Origin: Ephemerocybe angulata
Taxonomy: Eukaryota > Basidiomycota > Agaricomycetes > Agaricales > Psathyrellaceae
DNA: 64,000 nucleotides
Assembly: GCA_013368325.1 (NCBI GenBank)
Contig: JAACJK010000219.1
Span: forward strand, 434,001 to 498,000
Direction: 5' to 3'
Below are positions 23,459 through 34,523 of this stretch, piece by piece. The notes under the pieces are model-generated. The model was not told the DNA's origin. It searched no databases and was given only the letters and a program-made list of their open reading frames with translations. Within the stretch, counting starts at the first letter, position 1. The number at the start of each line of letters is the position of its first letter. The position numbers and the translations under genes are program-made.

Positions 23459-25892
23459 AGGTTGTCGTAAGTATCTCAGCGGATTTTATACCGTAACTGA
23501 GCGCCCGGCACTGGTTTAACGCCTGAAGCAAATTTTCTCACCATCAAATGCCGAAACAAAGTTCCAACGTCGATCGGGCGCCAACTGGGCGCTTGCTTGC
23601 AAGCCACCTGCCCGCTCGCTCCGGGGATTCGTTCCGATGGCCTGTGCACCCACGAGTCGCTTACTTCCTGCTCTCAGGGATGCATATACACCAGGTGTGT
23701 AATCGATTCTGCTTCAAAATATTTTGTGAAGGATGAATGCTTCTATTCTGGCCGGTCAACACGGGCAATTTGCAACGCCGATGGCTATTCGTGCACATGT
23801 GCTGCGACAGTCTATGCCGTCTCACCTCGCACTGCAGTGCCACGTTTTAGACAGGGTCCTTCCCCGATCGGACTGCACGGGCGGGCTGCGCAAAGCTGAA
23901 TCATGTCCTCCCCTCAGGCCTCATGCCTAGAGTGGACGTTGTATAAGAGGGGTTCATGTTGTAGCTCACATCCATCATCACTCACGCCCCCTGTCTTGCT
24001 CGCCAACGCCCATCCTTTATTCACGCCCCCTGGTCATGCCTTTTTGTTGGAAGTCCTCTACGCGAGGGGCTTTCCTCGCATTACTATTGCTTGACGGAAT
24101 GCGAGCAAGCGCTCAGGTGGACGACACAACGCCTTCGATATTCTCTGGTTCGATTATTGCTGCAGGTAACAATGAGATCAAAGTGCGTAATGCTTATTCC
24201 TCGCTGTATTTCTGACATACGGGGCTTTGAGCGCTGACACTATCTCGCAGTATACCACAACCTTGACTATTAACGGCAAATGTACTGGGTCAATTTCACC
24301 TTCATTTTACGTGCTCACTGTGTACCTGGTGTAGCGTTTACTGTCTTGGTGGATCCCGCAGGACAGGACCTCTGGTATGCCCTTTCATTTCACAGTTTAA
24401 TCCGTCCATCTTAAAAGCGACAAACAGGATTAAGCGGGATCGCATAGACAATCTCGATGTGACTGGCATACCCACTGCAATCCAATACAAGTTATACGAC
24501 GGTGGGGAGTACGTCGGCGGCGAGGTTGCCTTTGCGGAAGTGACCTTAGGAAATATGACAGTTAAACAGCAACGTACGCACTTCCGGCCTCTGCCCAGCT
24601 CTGCATTGAATGCTAACTCACTTGACCTCTCGTTGTTCAGCGCTTCTTACAGTGTATTCGGTAAACCATTGCTGTGTCCTTTCTGTCAGAAAGTCCTAAC
24701 GCGCTTTGGACACGACCCACAGAACCCAATCACTTGGATAAACGAGAGCTCATCCATCGACGGCGTCCTAGGCCTCGGATACCGCTCTCCCGGAAGCCCA
24801 ACAATATTGTCAGCCTTGGGGAGATATGTATCCGACAGTAAACCGGAGGCTTCGGGCGCCGACACCTTCCTCGATAACATATTCAAGCAGGATCCCGACG
24901 TCTCCAAGAACTTCATAACCATCGACCTCGCCCGCGGGCCCGATCTGGAAGAAGATCAAGGAAACCTTATCCTTGGCGTACGCGCCCATAACGATTCCGT
25001 CAACGCTACGTACATCGAGGGTATTGAGAACGAGAGCGTTCCTGTCCCAGTGTTCACCGAGGGGACTGGGGATTGGACGGTGCTCATTGAAGAAATAACG
25101 GTCAACGGGAACCAGGTCCCACTGGGAAGTTCCAACAAGACCACCTGGAAAGACGCCGTCGTGGCGTTGCTGAACACCGCTGCGCCACGAAGCGTCTTCT
25201 CCGAAGCATTGAGGGATGACTTCTATAACCAGTGGGAAGGGGGTGTCCAGCTCAAGACGGCTAGCGGAACCCCAGGAAGATGGCACATCCCGTGTACCCA
25301 GCCGGCCACGGCGACCGTGAAGATTGGGTGCGTGTTCCAGCCGTTCCGCTTAGGCGCTTCTCTCGGCGCTTCCGCTGATCATGTGTCACGAATGAAGAGG
25401 ACAGCGGTACCCTATCCATCCAATCGACCTCACAGAGATCACGCGAACGGAAATCGATGGGAAACCTTATTCTCGATGTCTCTCGGGTATAGCAGCTTCC
25501 GCCCCAGGGCAGTTCCAAGACAAAAAGTATGAAATTGTCCTCGGCGCAGACTTCCTGCGAAACGTCTACGCAATGTCAGTGCTATTCAATTCGTCATGCG
25601 CAACTCGAATACTCACCAGTCGTCTGGCTCAGGTACAACTATGGTGAGAGCTACATCCCACCAAGCGAGAATAGCACGCTGGCCCTCCCATACATGAAAC
25701 TTTTCTCGAAGACCGACCCTGTTCAAGCCACCGCGGAACACGCCCGCGTTCGGACGGCGAATTTGAGCAAGTTCCCCCCTGAATATTTGCCAAAGGCGGT
25801 TGGAGGGGATACTACCGAAGACACCAAAGACCCAGCTACCAATTCAGACACGGATTCTGGCAGCTCACAGAAGAACACGAAAAAGCCGGCGA

Positions 25893-25916
25893 CAAGAGGT
25901 GTCGGATCGGAGGATC
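25893..25916 (+). repeat. Left terminal inverted repeat of the hAT element
   Basis: 24 bp, exact inverse of 26622-26645. The next bases are also partly inverted-repetitive (GTGGAAGGTTCCCTGCC against CTTGGAAACATTGATGGCAG read from the right end). Confidence 0.93.
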
Positions 25917-26621
25917 GTGGAAGGTTCCCTGCCCTCCGCGACCCTGAGTCGGAAATATCCGAAGCTCGGCATTTGAACGGCATTGGCAGCTCCCATCAAA
26001 TATGACCAGCTGCCGTTGAGCGGCATGGACATTGGCCACGATGAAATCTGCGAGCTCACCCGTCTAAGATACCTATCCTACTCTCTTTAGATGTGCTGGA
26101 GGTCTATAAAGTCAATTAGGGTGGTTCCTAAAGTATTCTCATCTTCTAACGCAGTTCTATGCTACCTCTGGATGCTTGTTGCAATCCAGTTTTGAAGTTT
26201 GAACCCACTTGGTGAAATCGTAGTGGATTCCAGTCAAGAAACAACGTATAACGGCAAGAAAGGCCAAAGCACCTCTATGTGCTCAATCCGAGGCAAGCTC
26301 AGTCTCATCCCCGGCTAAGAGTGAGCTGTGTACGCTACGGAATTGGTATGGGCTTGAAAGAGAACTTGGAGGCGTGTATTGCGACAGATGGCAGCATAGG
26401 TACCCAAATCTTTAGTACATTTACTAATAGAGCCATGAAGTGTGGCTTTATGACCGTAGTCTGCGGATAGAGTTGTTCATACTGCAACTTTGTCCTGCTC
26501 GTCGCGTCGCGTCGAGCTCAAGTCGAGCCAGCGGAGCTCCAATAAGTAAAAGTACCGGGTGACTAAGGATTACCGGATTTGGGGGGTAGGAGGGGGGGTA
26601 CCCTGCCATCAATGTTTCCAA

Positions 26622-26645
26622 GATCCTCCGATCCGACACCTCTTG
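26622..26645 (-). repeat. Right terminal inverted repeat of the hAT element
   Basis: 24 bp, exact inverse of 25893-25916, followed directly by the second copy of the 8-bp target duplication GCCGGCGA. Confidence 0.93.
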
Positions 26646-27020
26646 GCCGGCGAGCTCGGGAACCAATAATGTCAACTTGGAGGCATCACCTGCCTCTGGT
26701 GCGGATAGCCTGAGTGCCGATGATTCGACGCAAGATGGTCTGGCGAAGTACGGTGTTGCTGGACTCGCGCTGCTAGGAGCGAACCTTCTGGTTGGGATTG
26801 CGGTGCTGGGCGTAGCAGTCTTGATCTATGTGAAGGGCAAGGGGAGGAATTCGAAGGGAGGGCCGACGAGATATGTGCCTGTAACGACGAAGGGGTATTC
26901 GGACGATGTTTAGATGTCATCGTCGACAGTGTGTTAGTGGTAACCAAGCTACTTAGACCAACGCTGTGATGAATACCCATTCAAGACTTCAAGTCGACGC
27001 CCCTGACTGTTGAATGATCT

Positions 27021-27040
27021 GATGGGCGGAATAATAAAAG
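27021..27040 (+). promoter_or_regulatory. Conserved TATA-like promoter of the four-TM gene
   Basis: GATGGGCGGAATAATAAAAG lies about 125 bp upstream of the ATG and is followed by a pyrimidine-rich tract up to about 27150. The same block is kept upstream of the pseudogene copy (minus strand, near 43948-43968), although surrounding positions differ. That supports a core promoter. Confidence 0.5.
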
Positions 27041-27165
27041 CTCGACGTTCGTGGGCGGGCGCCTCTCTTTTCTTCCACTTACTACTCTCCCTAGACGTGT
27101 TTTCCTTCTTCGTTCTTTCCGTTCTTCCTTTTTTCGTTCAATTTCTCTTTTAGCGCCCAAGAACC

Positions 27166-27876
27166 ATGGCACCAGCTCAGAAGAACTCCGCGACCTATGT
27201 CCCATCCATTCTCGTCCCGTCGTCTATTCTGTCTATGGTACTGAGCGCAGCCGTCTTCGGCCTCTCTATCGTCAACTTCGGGCTTCTCTCTCGATGGTAC
27301 AACGCTTCCGTCTCTCTCCTTACAATTCTCCTCCATGCCGTCCTCTTCGTCCTTATGTGGCGCCAGTCCCGCCGCGCACCCGCCTCGTCAACAGCGCCCA
27401 TCGCGCCCGTCTCGCCCGTCGTCTCGGAGAAAATGGAACACGAAAGCCAGTCCACTACGGGTCCAAAGCAAAATCCCGAGTCCAACCTCCCCCAATTCCA
27501 CATCGTCCACCGCGCGACGACGTTGTTGTGCTTCACGTTCCTTTCCATCATCTACCTTGTGGCCTTCGGGATCATGATGGACGTCACGATCCGAGGGGGG
27601 AAGAAGAGCACTCTGCCGAGCGAGAGGGAGAAGGGGATGACATATCCTTGGAATATTAAAGTCCAGGTTGCACAGACTGCTTTGGTTGGGCTGGAGGCGG
27701 TGACGATGCTTGTTATCCTCGTCAGCTGTCTTGTTAGTCGGGCCAAGGTCGATGCGGTACACGATGAGCACAGGGAGGAGATAGAATATGGTTTGGAGAG
27801 CTTTGAGGTGAGTTTTGATAGTTACTCTGCTATACTCCTGTATAGTAACGAAGAAAATTTGAAGGAGAAGCATTGA
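27166..27876 (+). CDS. Four-transmembrane protein, intact duplicate
   Basis: 236 aa with four predicted TM helices. Two lie near the N-terminus (SILSMVLSAAVFGLSIV; LLTILLHAVLFVLMW), then come a polar, Ser/Pro-rich loop and two more helices (LLCFTFLSIIYLVAFGIMM; LVGLEAVTMLVILVSCLV). The topology is typical of small fungal MARVEL-like or uncharacterised membrane proteins; I recognise no specific family. A GTGAGT...TATAG segment at 27808-27845 may be an intron that would end the protein at LESFE instead of running to 27876. It sits next to the disrupted pepsin-like gene on the same strand. The right-arm copy (43347-43820) is frameshifted, so this is the only complete copy. Confidence 0.75.
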   Translation: MAPAQKNSATYVPSILVPSSILSMVLSAAVFGLSIVNFGLLSRWYNASVSLLTILLHAVLFVLMWRQSRRAPASSTAPIAPVSPVVSEKMEHESQSTTGPKQNPESNLPQFHIVHRATTLLCFTFLSIIYLVAFGIMMDVTIRGGKKSTLPSEREKGMTYPWNIKVQVAQTALVGLEAVTMLVILVSCLVSRAKVDAVHDEHREEIEYGLESFEVSFDSYSAILLYSNEENLKEKH

Positions 27877-28484
27877 ATACCGAAGCACCACTGAAATGGA
27901 TTGGTTTGACAAAAAGACCCCCACCTAGGTGAGCAAACTGCAGTTAGAAGATGTCCACCATCTAACTGTACTTCCTTCGACAAGGCCAGTCCTTTCGGTT
28001 AGCCCCCAACCGAAGTCGGGCGATTTCGCAGCAATGATACGGATTCCGCGAATCCGATTGAAGGAAGTCCTGGTCGATACCCATCATTGGCCTAGTTCTA
28101 GAGAAGTTAGATATATACCCTATTTCGCATACCACACGCTCCTTTGAATGCATCCCCGTTCTTCTTGAAGCCATCCAAGGGCGCTTGCAGCGCGTCGCCT
28201 TTAGCCGCCCGGGCGGATGCCTTGATTTGGGCTGCTTCGGAGGTATGGCATCACGGCTTCTCCGAAACCGCGATGTCTCATTAATCTCGAACCACGACCA
28301 TCCACAGGACCCATATTGCCAGTTTCGATAATCCAGGGTTCACAAGGGGTCCTAACGTCCTAGATGTGCACAACCTGCGCTTAGATTCGTTTGAACTGTG
28401 AAAGAAAGGAGACTAGACCAAGCAATTGTGGGCTTGAATCTCGCCCGGGGCAGCACCCTTAACACCATATCTACAGGCTCTATA
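27877..28484. other. Intergenic/promoter of the J-domain gene
   Basis: No domain-bearing open frame. Presumed to hold the J-domain gene promoter. Nothing repetitive seen. Confidence 0.4.
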
Positions 28485-29561
28485 ATGGCGACTCGCTCCA
28501 TCTCATCCCATGGGATGGTCAGCACCAGGTCTCATGCGCTCTCGAAGGCCATTCACACATCAGCCAGATCCCTTAACGCCGATATCTCCATGAAACGGCG
28601 TTCTACTAGGGCGTCCTCGCTGCCTTTGTCGGCCACCACTACGACACCCTGGTGGAACAGTGGAGCACCCCGGGTCGTGTGTAGACTGTATCAGCCGGGA
28701 AGGCGAGGATACGCGACCGTCGTCGACGAGCAGGAGCCAGGCAAAACAGCCTTCCCATTCCCCACCCACGCCAACCCCACAGCACACGAGATATTCCATC
28801 TTCCAAGGGCCGCAAGCCAAAGCCAAATCAAGTCTCGCTGTAAGCATCCCCCTCCCCGCCTCCCTCGAGGAAGCAGCATCCTTACTTATGCATAATAACA
28901 CGCCCCTCTTAATCCAGATTACGAACTCGTCCGCCTCCACCACCCAGACTCCCACCACAGCCGCGCGCACCTCTCCCCAGACCAAGCCCAATCCCAATTC
29001 GCATCCATCACAGCCGCCTACGACTACCTGCGCGGCGTCTCCAGCTCGCACCTCCCCAACGCCAAGCGCTACGGCTACGAGCCCGGGCAGTCGAACTTCG
29101 ATCCCTATCTACACGAGCTTGCGCGGCGGCGGCGCGCACAGCAGGCGAGCCAGGCGCATCGGGGGCAGAGTGGGAGTAGTGGGAGTCAGGATTGGGGGAG
29201 TTGGGGCGGGGCGGGGTTCGCGCCGCCGAGGGGGTCGAGGGGTGGGGAGGGGTTTAATGAGGCGGGGAGGAAGGAGCGGACGGTGCTTGCGTTGGGTGTT
29301 GCGGCATTGGTGCTGGGCCTCTACCCGAGCTTTGTCCTGTTCCCGTTCCAGCTGAAGAAGACCCACAACTCAGCTGCGAAGAATCTTGCGAAGGCGCGCA
29401 ATGACGCTAGGGAGATGGGAGGGGAGAGGCGGGATGGGATTAGGAAAAGGGTGCAGAGTATGCAGCGGGAGAAGCAGCAGGGTCTGTCTGAGTTAGAGGT
29501 TGGAGCGCATGGTAAAGATGTACATGTTAGCCCTTTTGAGGGGGATGTGCGCTCGGCTTGA
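28485..29561 (+). CDS. J-domain (DnaJ-like) protein, probably mitochondrial membrane
   Basis: Hsp70 co-chaperone. Two exons, 28485-28839 and 28918-29561, give 332 aa. The N-terminal ~70 residues are rich in Arg, Ser and Ala with few acids, like a mitochondrial presequence. The J-domain starts at about residue 95 (TAHEIFHLPRAASQSQIKSR). Its HPD signature (LVRLHHPDSHH, ~127-129) lies just after the intron, and ITAAYDYLRG is helix III. A Gly/Ser-rich linker and one TM (LALGVAALVLGLYPSFVLF) follow, then a basic, coiled tail. The intact HPD predicts it can stimulate Hsp70 ATPase. The exact orthologue is not recognised. Confidence 0.88.
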
Positions 29562-30895
29562 GTGCATGGCTCTCCGGATCGGAATGCACTTGTTGGCTGA
29601 ATAGATTCATGGACAAGTCGAACAACTTGACACTTGTTGAGTTGTACTTATGTCTCCCACAACGTAGAGGTTTCTTGGAGACCAGTATCCGACTCTCAGA
29701 CGACGTAGCCAATCAAGAAGCTCGTACGCTTGACGGATCGCCGCCACAAACTCGACCTGCGACTACTTTCGTGCGAGTGTCTCCTCGCATCTTTGCACTC
29801 GACGCTACGCATACTGCCGACAGATAGGTAGACATCTGTCCTGGACCTTGAACACCAAACACTGTCCTACAGCTCTTAAATCAGCGGCAGACGTCCCGGA
29901 CCGATGCGCGCCTAGGATGGGTTTGTGATCGTCCTGAGGATGTTTAACCAAAGTTCATCCCGAAAATCGGAACATCTCTGTAGTTAGTCCTGGAATTACA
30001 TTTCTTTTCTGTACCCACCTCAATAACGCGCTCAGGATGAGCTTCCCTACCGCCTCAGTTTGACCACCGCTGTCCGGTTTGAAACGTCATTGCCAATGGA
30101 TACCACAGTGCCCATTTCAGGTAAGGCATGCTGATGTCGTCGTCCCTTGCCTCCTCCCTTAACGTCGATTTGGCGTTCTGCAGTTTGGAAACCCGTTGAG
30201 ACGCCTCAGGGCCCGAGGGCGGTGTGTATCGTGTGCAGCGACAACAGGGAACACTGCCGTACTGGCATCGACTAGCGCCGGGACGAGGCCAACCACCAAA
30301 GTCCACATCGGTTAACGCCCTTGAACACGCGCAAGCAGAACTTGCAGAACTTGAACGACGTCGTGCGGAAGCCCAGGAACTCGAGATGAGCGAAAATGCT
30401 GCTGAAAAGCTTTTAGACAGCTTCGCCTATCCTCGTGGGCAGTGAAAAGGAGACTCGCTAAGGAGCTCTAAGGAGCCGCTAGGGACGTTTCCCGCAGGAT
30501 CTTCGTCGATGTATTTTTAAGCGCCCATGCAGGACACATCGGAAGGCGTGGCCGCGCCTGGCCTCATCATCATGTCTCGTCGCTTACTGCCATCCATATA
30601 CTGTAGCCCTATTGTCTTGTTTAGCGTCCGTCCTTTTCAAGCTTTCTTTGGAACATCGAACGTCGAAGAAACACAGAGTCAAGTAACGCGTGCGCGAAGC
30701 GATGACGTCATGTAAGTTGCGGGTTTTTGAGGCCGCTTCGGAGTCGGGGATGGAGGCAAAGTGGTATGAATACTATGAACGAAGGTGGATGGATTGATAC
30801 AGGAATATGGAATGCCTATAGTTCGTAATGCACGGGAATTAGAGAGTACGGATATCGATACAAAGTCATGCATGGGAAGAGGGAGCGGAAGCGGG
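29562..30895. other. Intergenic; one short open frame only
   Basis: About 1.3 kb without a recognisable gene. An open frame at 30224-30445 (plus, 73 aa) has a Glu/Ala-rich helical end (AQAELAELERRRAEAQ). It has no domain, no splice-joined partner that I could find, and no homologue within the window, so I do not call it a gene. Confidence 0.4.
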
Positions 30896-31692
30896 CTAAG
30901 CCGTGACGAAGCCTGCCAACGCCAGGGTCACGATCGTCGTCGTGATATAAGACCACTGGGAGGAATTTGGTGCCCGTAAGGTCGTTGCAGCGTTGTTACT
31001 GGTATTTGTTTGCTGCGGGGGAGCTGTGCTCGTCGTGGAGGTCGACGTCGAGGATGTGGATGTGGAGGAGGGTGTGGGGGTGCTGGTAGGGAACGTCAAG
31101 GTCGGGCTCGCGGATGCGATTCTGCAGAACCTCTGTGCGAGGTCTTCGGCGGAGGTTAATTCGGTGGGGCAGTCTTTATTAATGCAGGTATAGAGTTCTT
31201 GGGGAAAGACGGGTCTGTGCAACCATTTCCGCAAGTCAGTTCACATCGGAATGCAATGAGAATGGAGGACACGCACTTGACGCAGAAGCAGTTTACATCG
31301 ACTACGCTCTGGCAACTCGCCGCCGCAACGGCCATGGCCAGACAATTCGACACTGCGGATTCAAATTCCCGTTGAGCGAGTCGACGCTCCTCGTTTGGTC
31401 ATGGAGACGCACCGCATGCCGGGTATTGGCTCAGGCTTGGAAACTCTGCGCTCGAGGTTGTGCTCGGGCTTGTGCTCGTGCTCGTCCCGTTCCCGCTCCT
31501 CGTCGACGTGCTGCTGGAAGACCCGCTGCCCGGCCTCGTGCTGGTGCTCGTGCTTGCGCTTGTGCTCGTTGATGTCCCGGGGTCGATCGTGGGCAGGGTG
31601 AGGGTCGGGGGCGTTATGGGGGGCCCGCTGGCCTGGGCGTGGCCATGCAGAGCGAGCTGGGCGGTGAAGAGGAGGTAGAGGAGGATGTTCAT
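30896..31692 (-). CDS. CFEM-domain protein, probably GPI-anchored
   Basis: Fungal-specific extracellular cysteine-rich protein. Exons 31692-31413, 31352-31277 and 31214-30896 give 224 aa. A signal peptide (NILLYLLFTAQLALHGHAQA) leads into a long Ser/Thr/Gly stalk. The CFEM domain (~residues 84-150) then has all eight cysteines in order: PAC, SNC, ASC, VNC, FC, YTC, KDC and RFC. DVNCFC holds the Asp that is the haem ligand in characterised CFEM proteins. A second Ser/Thr stretch and a hydrophobic tail (SYITTTIVTLALAGFVTA) fit a GPI signal. Roles in the family: haem/iron capture, cell-wall structure or host interaction; which applies here is unknown. Confidence 0.9.
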
Positions 31693-32064
31693 GGTGGTGG
31701 TTGGGAGAAAGGAGATGTTTGCTTTGGAGGTTGATTGGAGGGAGGGTAAGCATGCGCATACAAAGAAATTAGGGCTGCATCAAGCTGCATCAGTCGGTTA
31801 TTCCATCCCGATGGACTGCGTGCGCAGTGGAGGGGAATGGTAGAGGCTGTTCAGCTAAAGATGTTTTAAGGGGTGAAAATTCTGGTATAGAGGAGGTTTG
31901 GTTTGAGATTTTACTGTTGTGGCCGCGAAAGCTTAAGCGCCGTAGAAATGGGCTCGCGATCATTGGTGGACGAATTCTGGTAGGGTGATACAACTACAAC
32001 ACTTCGCCGCCAGCGACGAAAGAAATTATAACGAGGATGCTACAGATACTACAGACTACAGTCC
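31693..32064. other. Intergenic/promoter of the CFEM gene
   Basis: 5' flank of the CFEM gene and 3' flank of the proline-rich open frame. Nothing recognised. Confidence 0.4.
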
Positions 32065-32520
32065 TCACCCCCTCCATCCCCACGTTCCATTCCCCTCCTG
32101 CGATCCATAATATTGCTTCGCTTCCACTGTGACCCCACCGACAGACTGACCCACATTCACATTCACATTCACGCTCGCCATGCTCTGCGCCATATACACA
32201 TCAACGACCTCCGCAGGCGCATGTGCGAACGCGTTGTAGGCTCGCCCTGATGTGTCGAAGGTGCCGCGGATGGGCGAGGCGGGCGTTGGGGGAAGGGCTT
32301 GCAGACATTCTGAGTTTCGGGGGGCGAAGATAAAACGGGGGTTGTGGGCGTGGGATGGGAGGGGGGTTGGGTGTTGGGATTGGGATTGTGGCGAGGAGGG
32401 GCGCCAGGGGCAGGGGGTTGGGGGAGGTGGAGGGAGGGGGGAGGAGGAGCGGGGTTGTTGTTGTGGGGGTGGGGAGAATTGAGTCTGGGAGCGGTATGTT
32501 GGGTTAGAGGTTGACGCCAT
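32065..32520 (-). CDS. Proline/serine-rich hypothetical protein
   Basis: Uninterrupted 151-aa open frame. The N-terminal half is disordered and Pro/Gln/Ser-rich (SPPPQQQPRSSSPLPPPPP). The second half is less biased (RFIFAPRNSECLQALPPTP ... RGTFDTSGRAYNAFAHAPAE) and has a Val/Asn repeat (SVNVNVNVGQSVGG). No TM or signal peptide. No known domain recognised. The pattern is protein-like rather than random, but no homologue or splice evidence supports it, so it is a tentative gene. Confidence 0.45.
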   Translation of the reverse strand: MASTSNPTYRSQTQFSPPPQQQPRSSSPLPPPPPTPCPWRPSSPQSQSQHPTPLPSHAHNPRFIFAPRNSECLQALPPTPASPIRGTFDTSGRAYNAFAHAPAEVVDVYMAQSMASVNVNVNVGQSVGGVTVEAKQYYGSQEGNGTWGWRG

Positions 32521-33550
32521 GATGTTACAGTAGGCTATCGATAATGGTGTGGGCTTGTGAGGTTCTCAGGAAATAGTATGGGACGAGGTGGGGAAGGTCT
32601 CAATCGATGATGAGTGGACGAAATATGCGGTTGTCGGGATGAGAACGGTAGTCGTTGGTTAGGGGATGGAGGTTCAAGAGTGAGATTAATGGTGGTAGGG
32701 CGTAGAAATGTGCGATGTAGGAGGGGGGTCGTTGGAGATGCTTGTGGTATCCCGAATGCAATAAACTAAGCGCTCTTTGAGCTTGAGAGCGCCGGTGATG
32801 GTATAGGATGGTGAGGGGCGTAGGTAATGTACGATGGGGTGGCGGTTGGTCACAGATAATTCTTGTTATGCACCGCGTTGTTTAGACGCAGATAAAGTAT
32901 GGAGAGTAGATCTAGTGGCGGCGGCGGAAGGGGTGATTACGATATGGCTAGGCAAGCGGCTGCTCGTCGCTGTATGGTGGTTGTAGAAACCGTGCGATGT
33001 GATATAGTCAGTCGAGTGGCCTCTTGTTATATAGGTCTCGGGGTAAGTAACAGATGCCGGAAGTTGACAAGGGAGTTGTTGAGGCGCTAATGAAAGCCTT
33101 GAAAGGCAGCAACGATTCCCTAGTGCTTGGCACCTACAATAGACCTTGCGTAAGGGTTGCCCAAAGGTGTAGTAAGGCGTACGCCAATCTTCGGTCGACG
33201 TCGGCGCCAAAGAATAAGGACCGGGTGGGCTGATATGGAAGAAGCGCCAGAACAAGCAGCTTCTGTCGGTGTCAAAGACACTTTGAAGCCTGGTTATTAT
33301 ACTTGCATAGTTATGCTTCAATTGTGTGTGTGGGTCGACAGTTGCTTCCAAGAAAGTCTGCAGGCTGATCCAGAGAACAAGGATTCCGAAAGAGTTTGCG
33401 CAGCAAAACAATAGTGTGGCCCGATGAAGGCCGTGAGTTGTCTACACAGCACCCATAGTGTACAAGGCTAAGCTCCAGATCTATCATCCAAAGCAAAGTC
33501 CCAGAATATGAGCGCCATCGTGGTTGTGAGGAACCTTGCAGCAGATTGCA
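32521..33550. other. Intergenic, no supported gene
   Basis: A 181-codon minus-strand open frame spans 32866-33411 but is Ser/His/Tyr-rich without a domain or splice context. I treat it as chance. No repeats noted. Confidence 0.4.
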
Positions 33551-33552
33551 AT

Positions 33553-33602
33553 CATGATCACCGTTCACGAATGCATGGTTCGTGCGCATTACATAATCTC
33601 AA
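33553..33602 (+). repeat. Direct repeat, copy 1
   Basis: About 45-50 bp ending CGTGCGCATTACATAATCTCA, also found at 35562-35610 in the same orientation with a few substitutions. The pair brackets the gag-like relic, so it may be a remnant of terminal repeats or a small duplication. Confidence 0.5.
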
Positions 33603-34523
33603 GAGAGGCGCTGAACAGCCCGATATCCCGTACCGTCCACCACAAGCACGCTGAAAGCTCTACCTCTCTGTGGCCCTTCGACCAGTGCGTTGAAGGCATG
33701 GTCATGATCAATACACTCCCACTCAAAAGTTCGAGCCGCCCAGCACTCGCTTCCTCAGCCGCGGGGTACCCTGTTCTCGACTGGATTCCTGGCCTCCCCC
33801 TCCTCTACAACGACCCCGCATCCCGATTCACAACCGATCGACTTCATCGTCGGATTTTGTGATCGTTAGGTCAGCAACGGAGACTACCTCCTCCTCCGTC
33901 AACTCTGCAAACTCCGCCCTTCAACGGCCTCTCTCCCTCTCTCTCCTCGCCCTCATCCCGCATACGGCTTTTTATCCAACCCGACTCCTCCATTGATAGG
34001 GCCATGTTCAGAAGCTCCGACGAATTTCGAACAAGTGTTCCGAACATCCGAGGCTTGGAGGGCCTTTTGAACCAACGCGCCTTCGCCGCCCTGGACAAAG
34101 ACTTTTCTCGAATGTGGGTTCTCCGACGACATATCTCCAACATATCCACGACCACCTCTCCACCGCAGATGAAAACGCATACGAAGACGCCCCCACCAGT
34201 CCACCACTCCTCCACCAGCCATCCACTGTGACTTATGTAGGAAACGGAAACCCGCGAGCCGAGTAGGAGAAGGGGGGAATCACCAGAGGAAGTGCACGTC
34301 GGAAAGGGGAAGCTCATGACGAGACAGTTACGGAATGCACCAGAGGCGCGAAGAGGCCGAGCAGTCGTGTTCGTACGGGTACCGCGCAGATTGGGCTGTA
34401 AATGCACAAGTCCGCTCGACGAGTAGGTTATTTCCTCTCCTCTCGGCGCCGAGTTCGCCCATAAAACAGTGCCGTTGCACACAAAACATTCAGAACCGGA
34501 ACACTCTCAAGGCACTGGTGATC

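Larger units (their letters stand above)
25893..26645. mobile_element. hAT-type non-autonomous transposon (MITE-like), 753 bp
   Basis: Perfect 24-bp terminal inverted repeats: the left end begins CAAGAGGTGTCGGATC at 25893, and the right end is its exact reverse complement, ending CACCTCTTG at 26645. The ends are flanked by an 8-bp direct repeat GCCGGCGA (25885-25892 and 26646-26653). The homologous gene at 44064-46188 has only one GCCGGCGA and no insert, so both the element and the target duplication are proved by the empty site. An 8-bp duplication with 5'-CA...TG-3' ends points to the hAT superfamily (family knowledge). No transposase is encoded. Confidence 0.93.
24036..26913 (+). pseudogene. 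Pepsin-like (A1) membrane protein, catalytic motifs degenerate, split by a transposon
   Basis: Left copy of the duplicated gene. Exons 24036-24182, 24251-24281, 24335-24374, 24428-24573, 24641-24660, 24690-25327, 25398-25574 and 25633 onward reproduce the right-hand copy. It has a signal peptide (GAFLALLLLDGMRASAQ), an A1 fold with VLVDPAGQDLWI at the first active-site loop, SSIDGVLGLGY, and VVALLNTAAPRSVF at the second. Canonical D-T-G is absent at both sites and the second Asp is Asn. The hAT element at 25893-26645 interrupts the last exon. Translation now stops at 26005 (523 aa) and loses the membrane anchor. The old C-terminus with its TM (LLGANLLVGIAVLGVAVLIY) is stranded at 26654-26913. 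Frame would be continuous without the insertion. A truncated secreted product is possible. Confidence 0.85.
23300..27636 (+). repeat. Left arm of a large inverted segmental duplication
   Basis: This stretch is collinear, in inverted orientation, with about 43347-46900. Shared order: end of a GNAT gene, pepsin-like membrane protein gene, four-TM protein gene, with the intergenic DNA also conserved. Similarity ends on the right near 27636, where both copies read GAGAGGGAGAAG and then diverge. On the left it fades near 23300 inside the GNAT remnant. Without the 753-bp transposon the arm is about 3.58 kb, against about 3.55 kb in the other arm. The arms are clearly diverged, so this is not an assembly palindrome. 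Confidence 0.9.

Noticed and set aside
23039..23531. Minus-strand open frames of 114 and 140 codons
   Set aside because: They read across the tRNA-Ala gene and the GNAT fragment and have no homologue in the other arm.
24459..25532. Uninterrupted 357-codon frame through the left pepsin-like gene, taken as the protein
   Set aside because: It reads through at least three introns. Exon joining restores conserved A1 blocks (IGGQRYPIHP, VLGADFLRNVY) that the read-through frame lacks.
30993..31193. Plus-strand Val-rich open frame
   Set aside because: Antisense to the Ser/Thr-rich end of the CFEM protein.
32866..33411. Minus-strand 181-codon open frame
   Set aside because: Random-looking composition (Ser, His, Tyr, Arg), no domain and no splice context.
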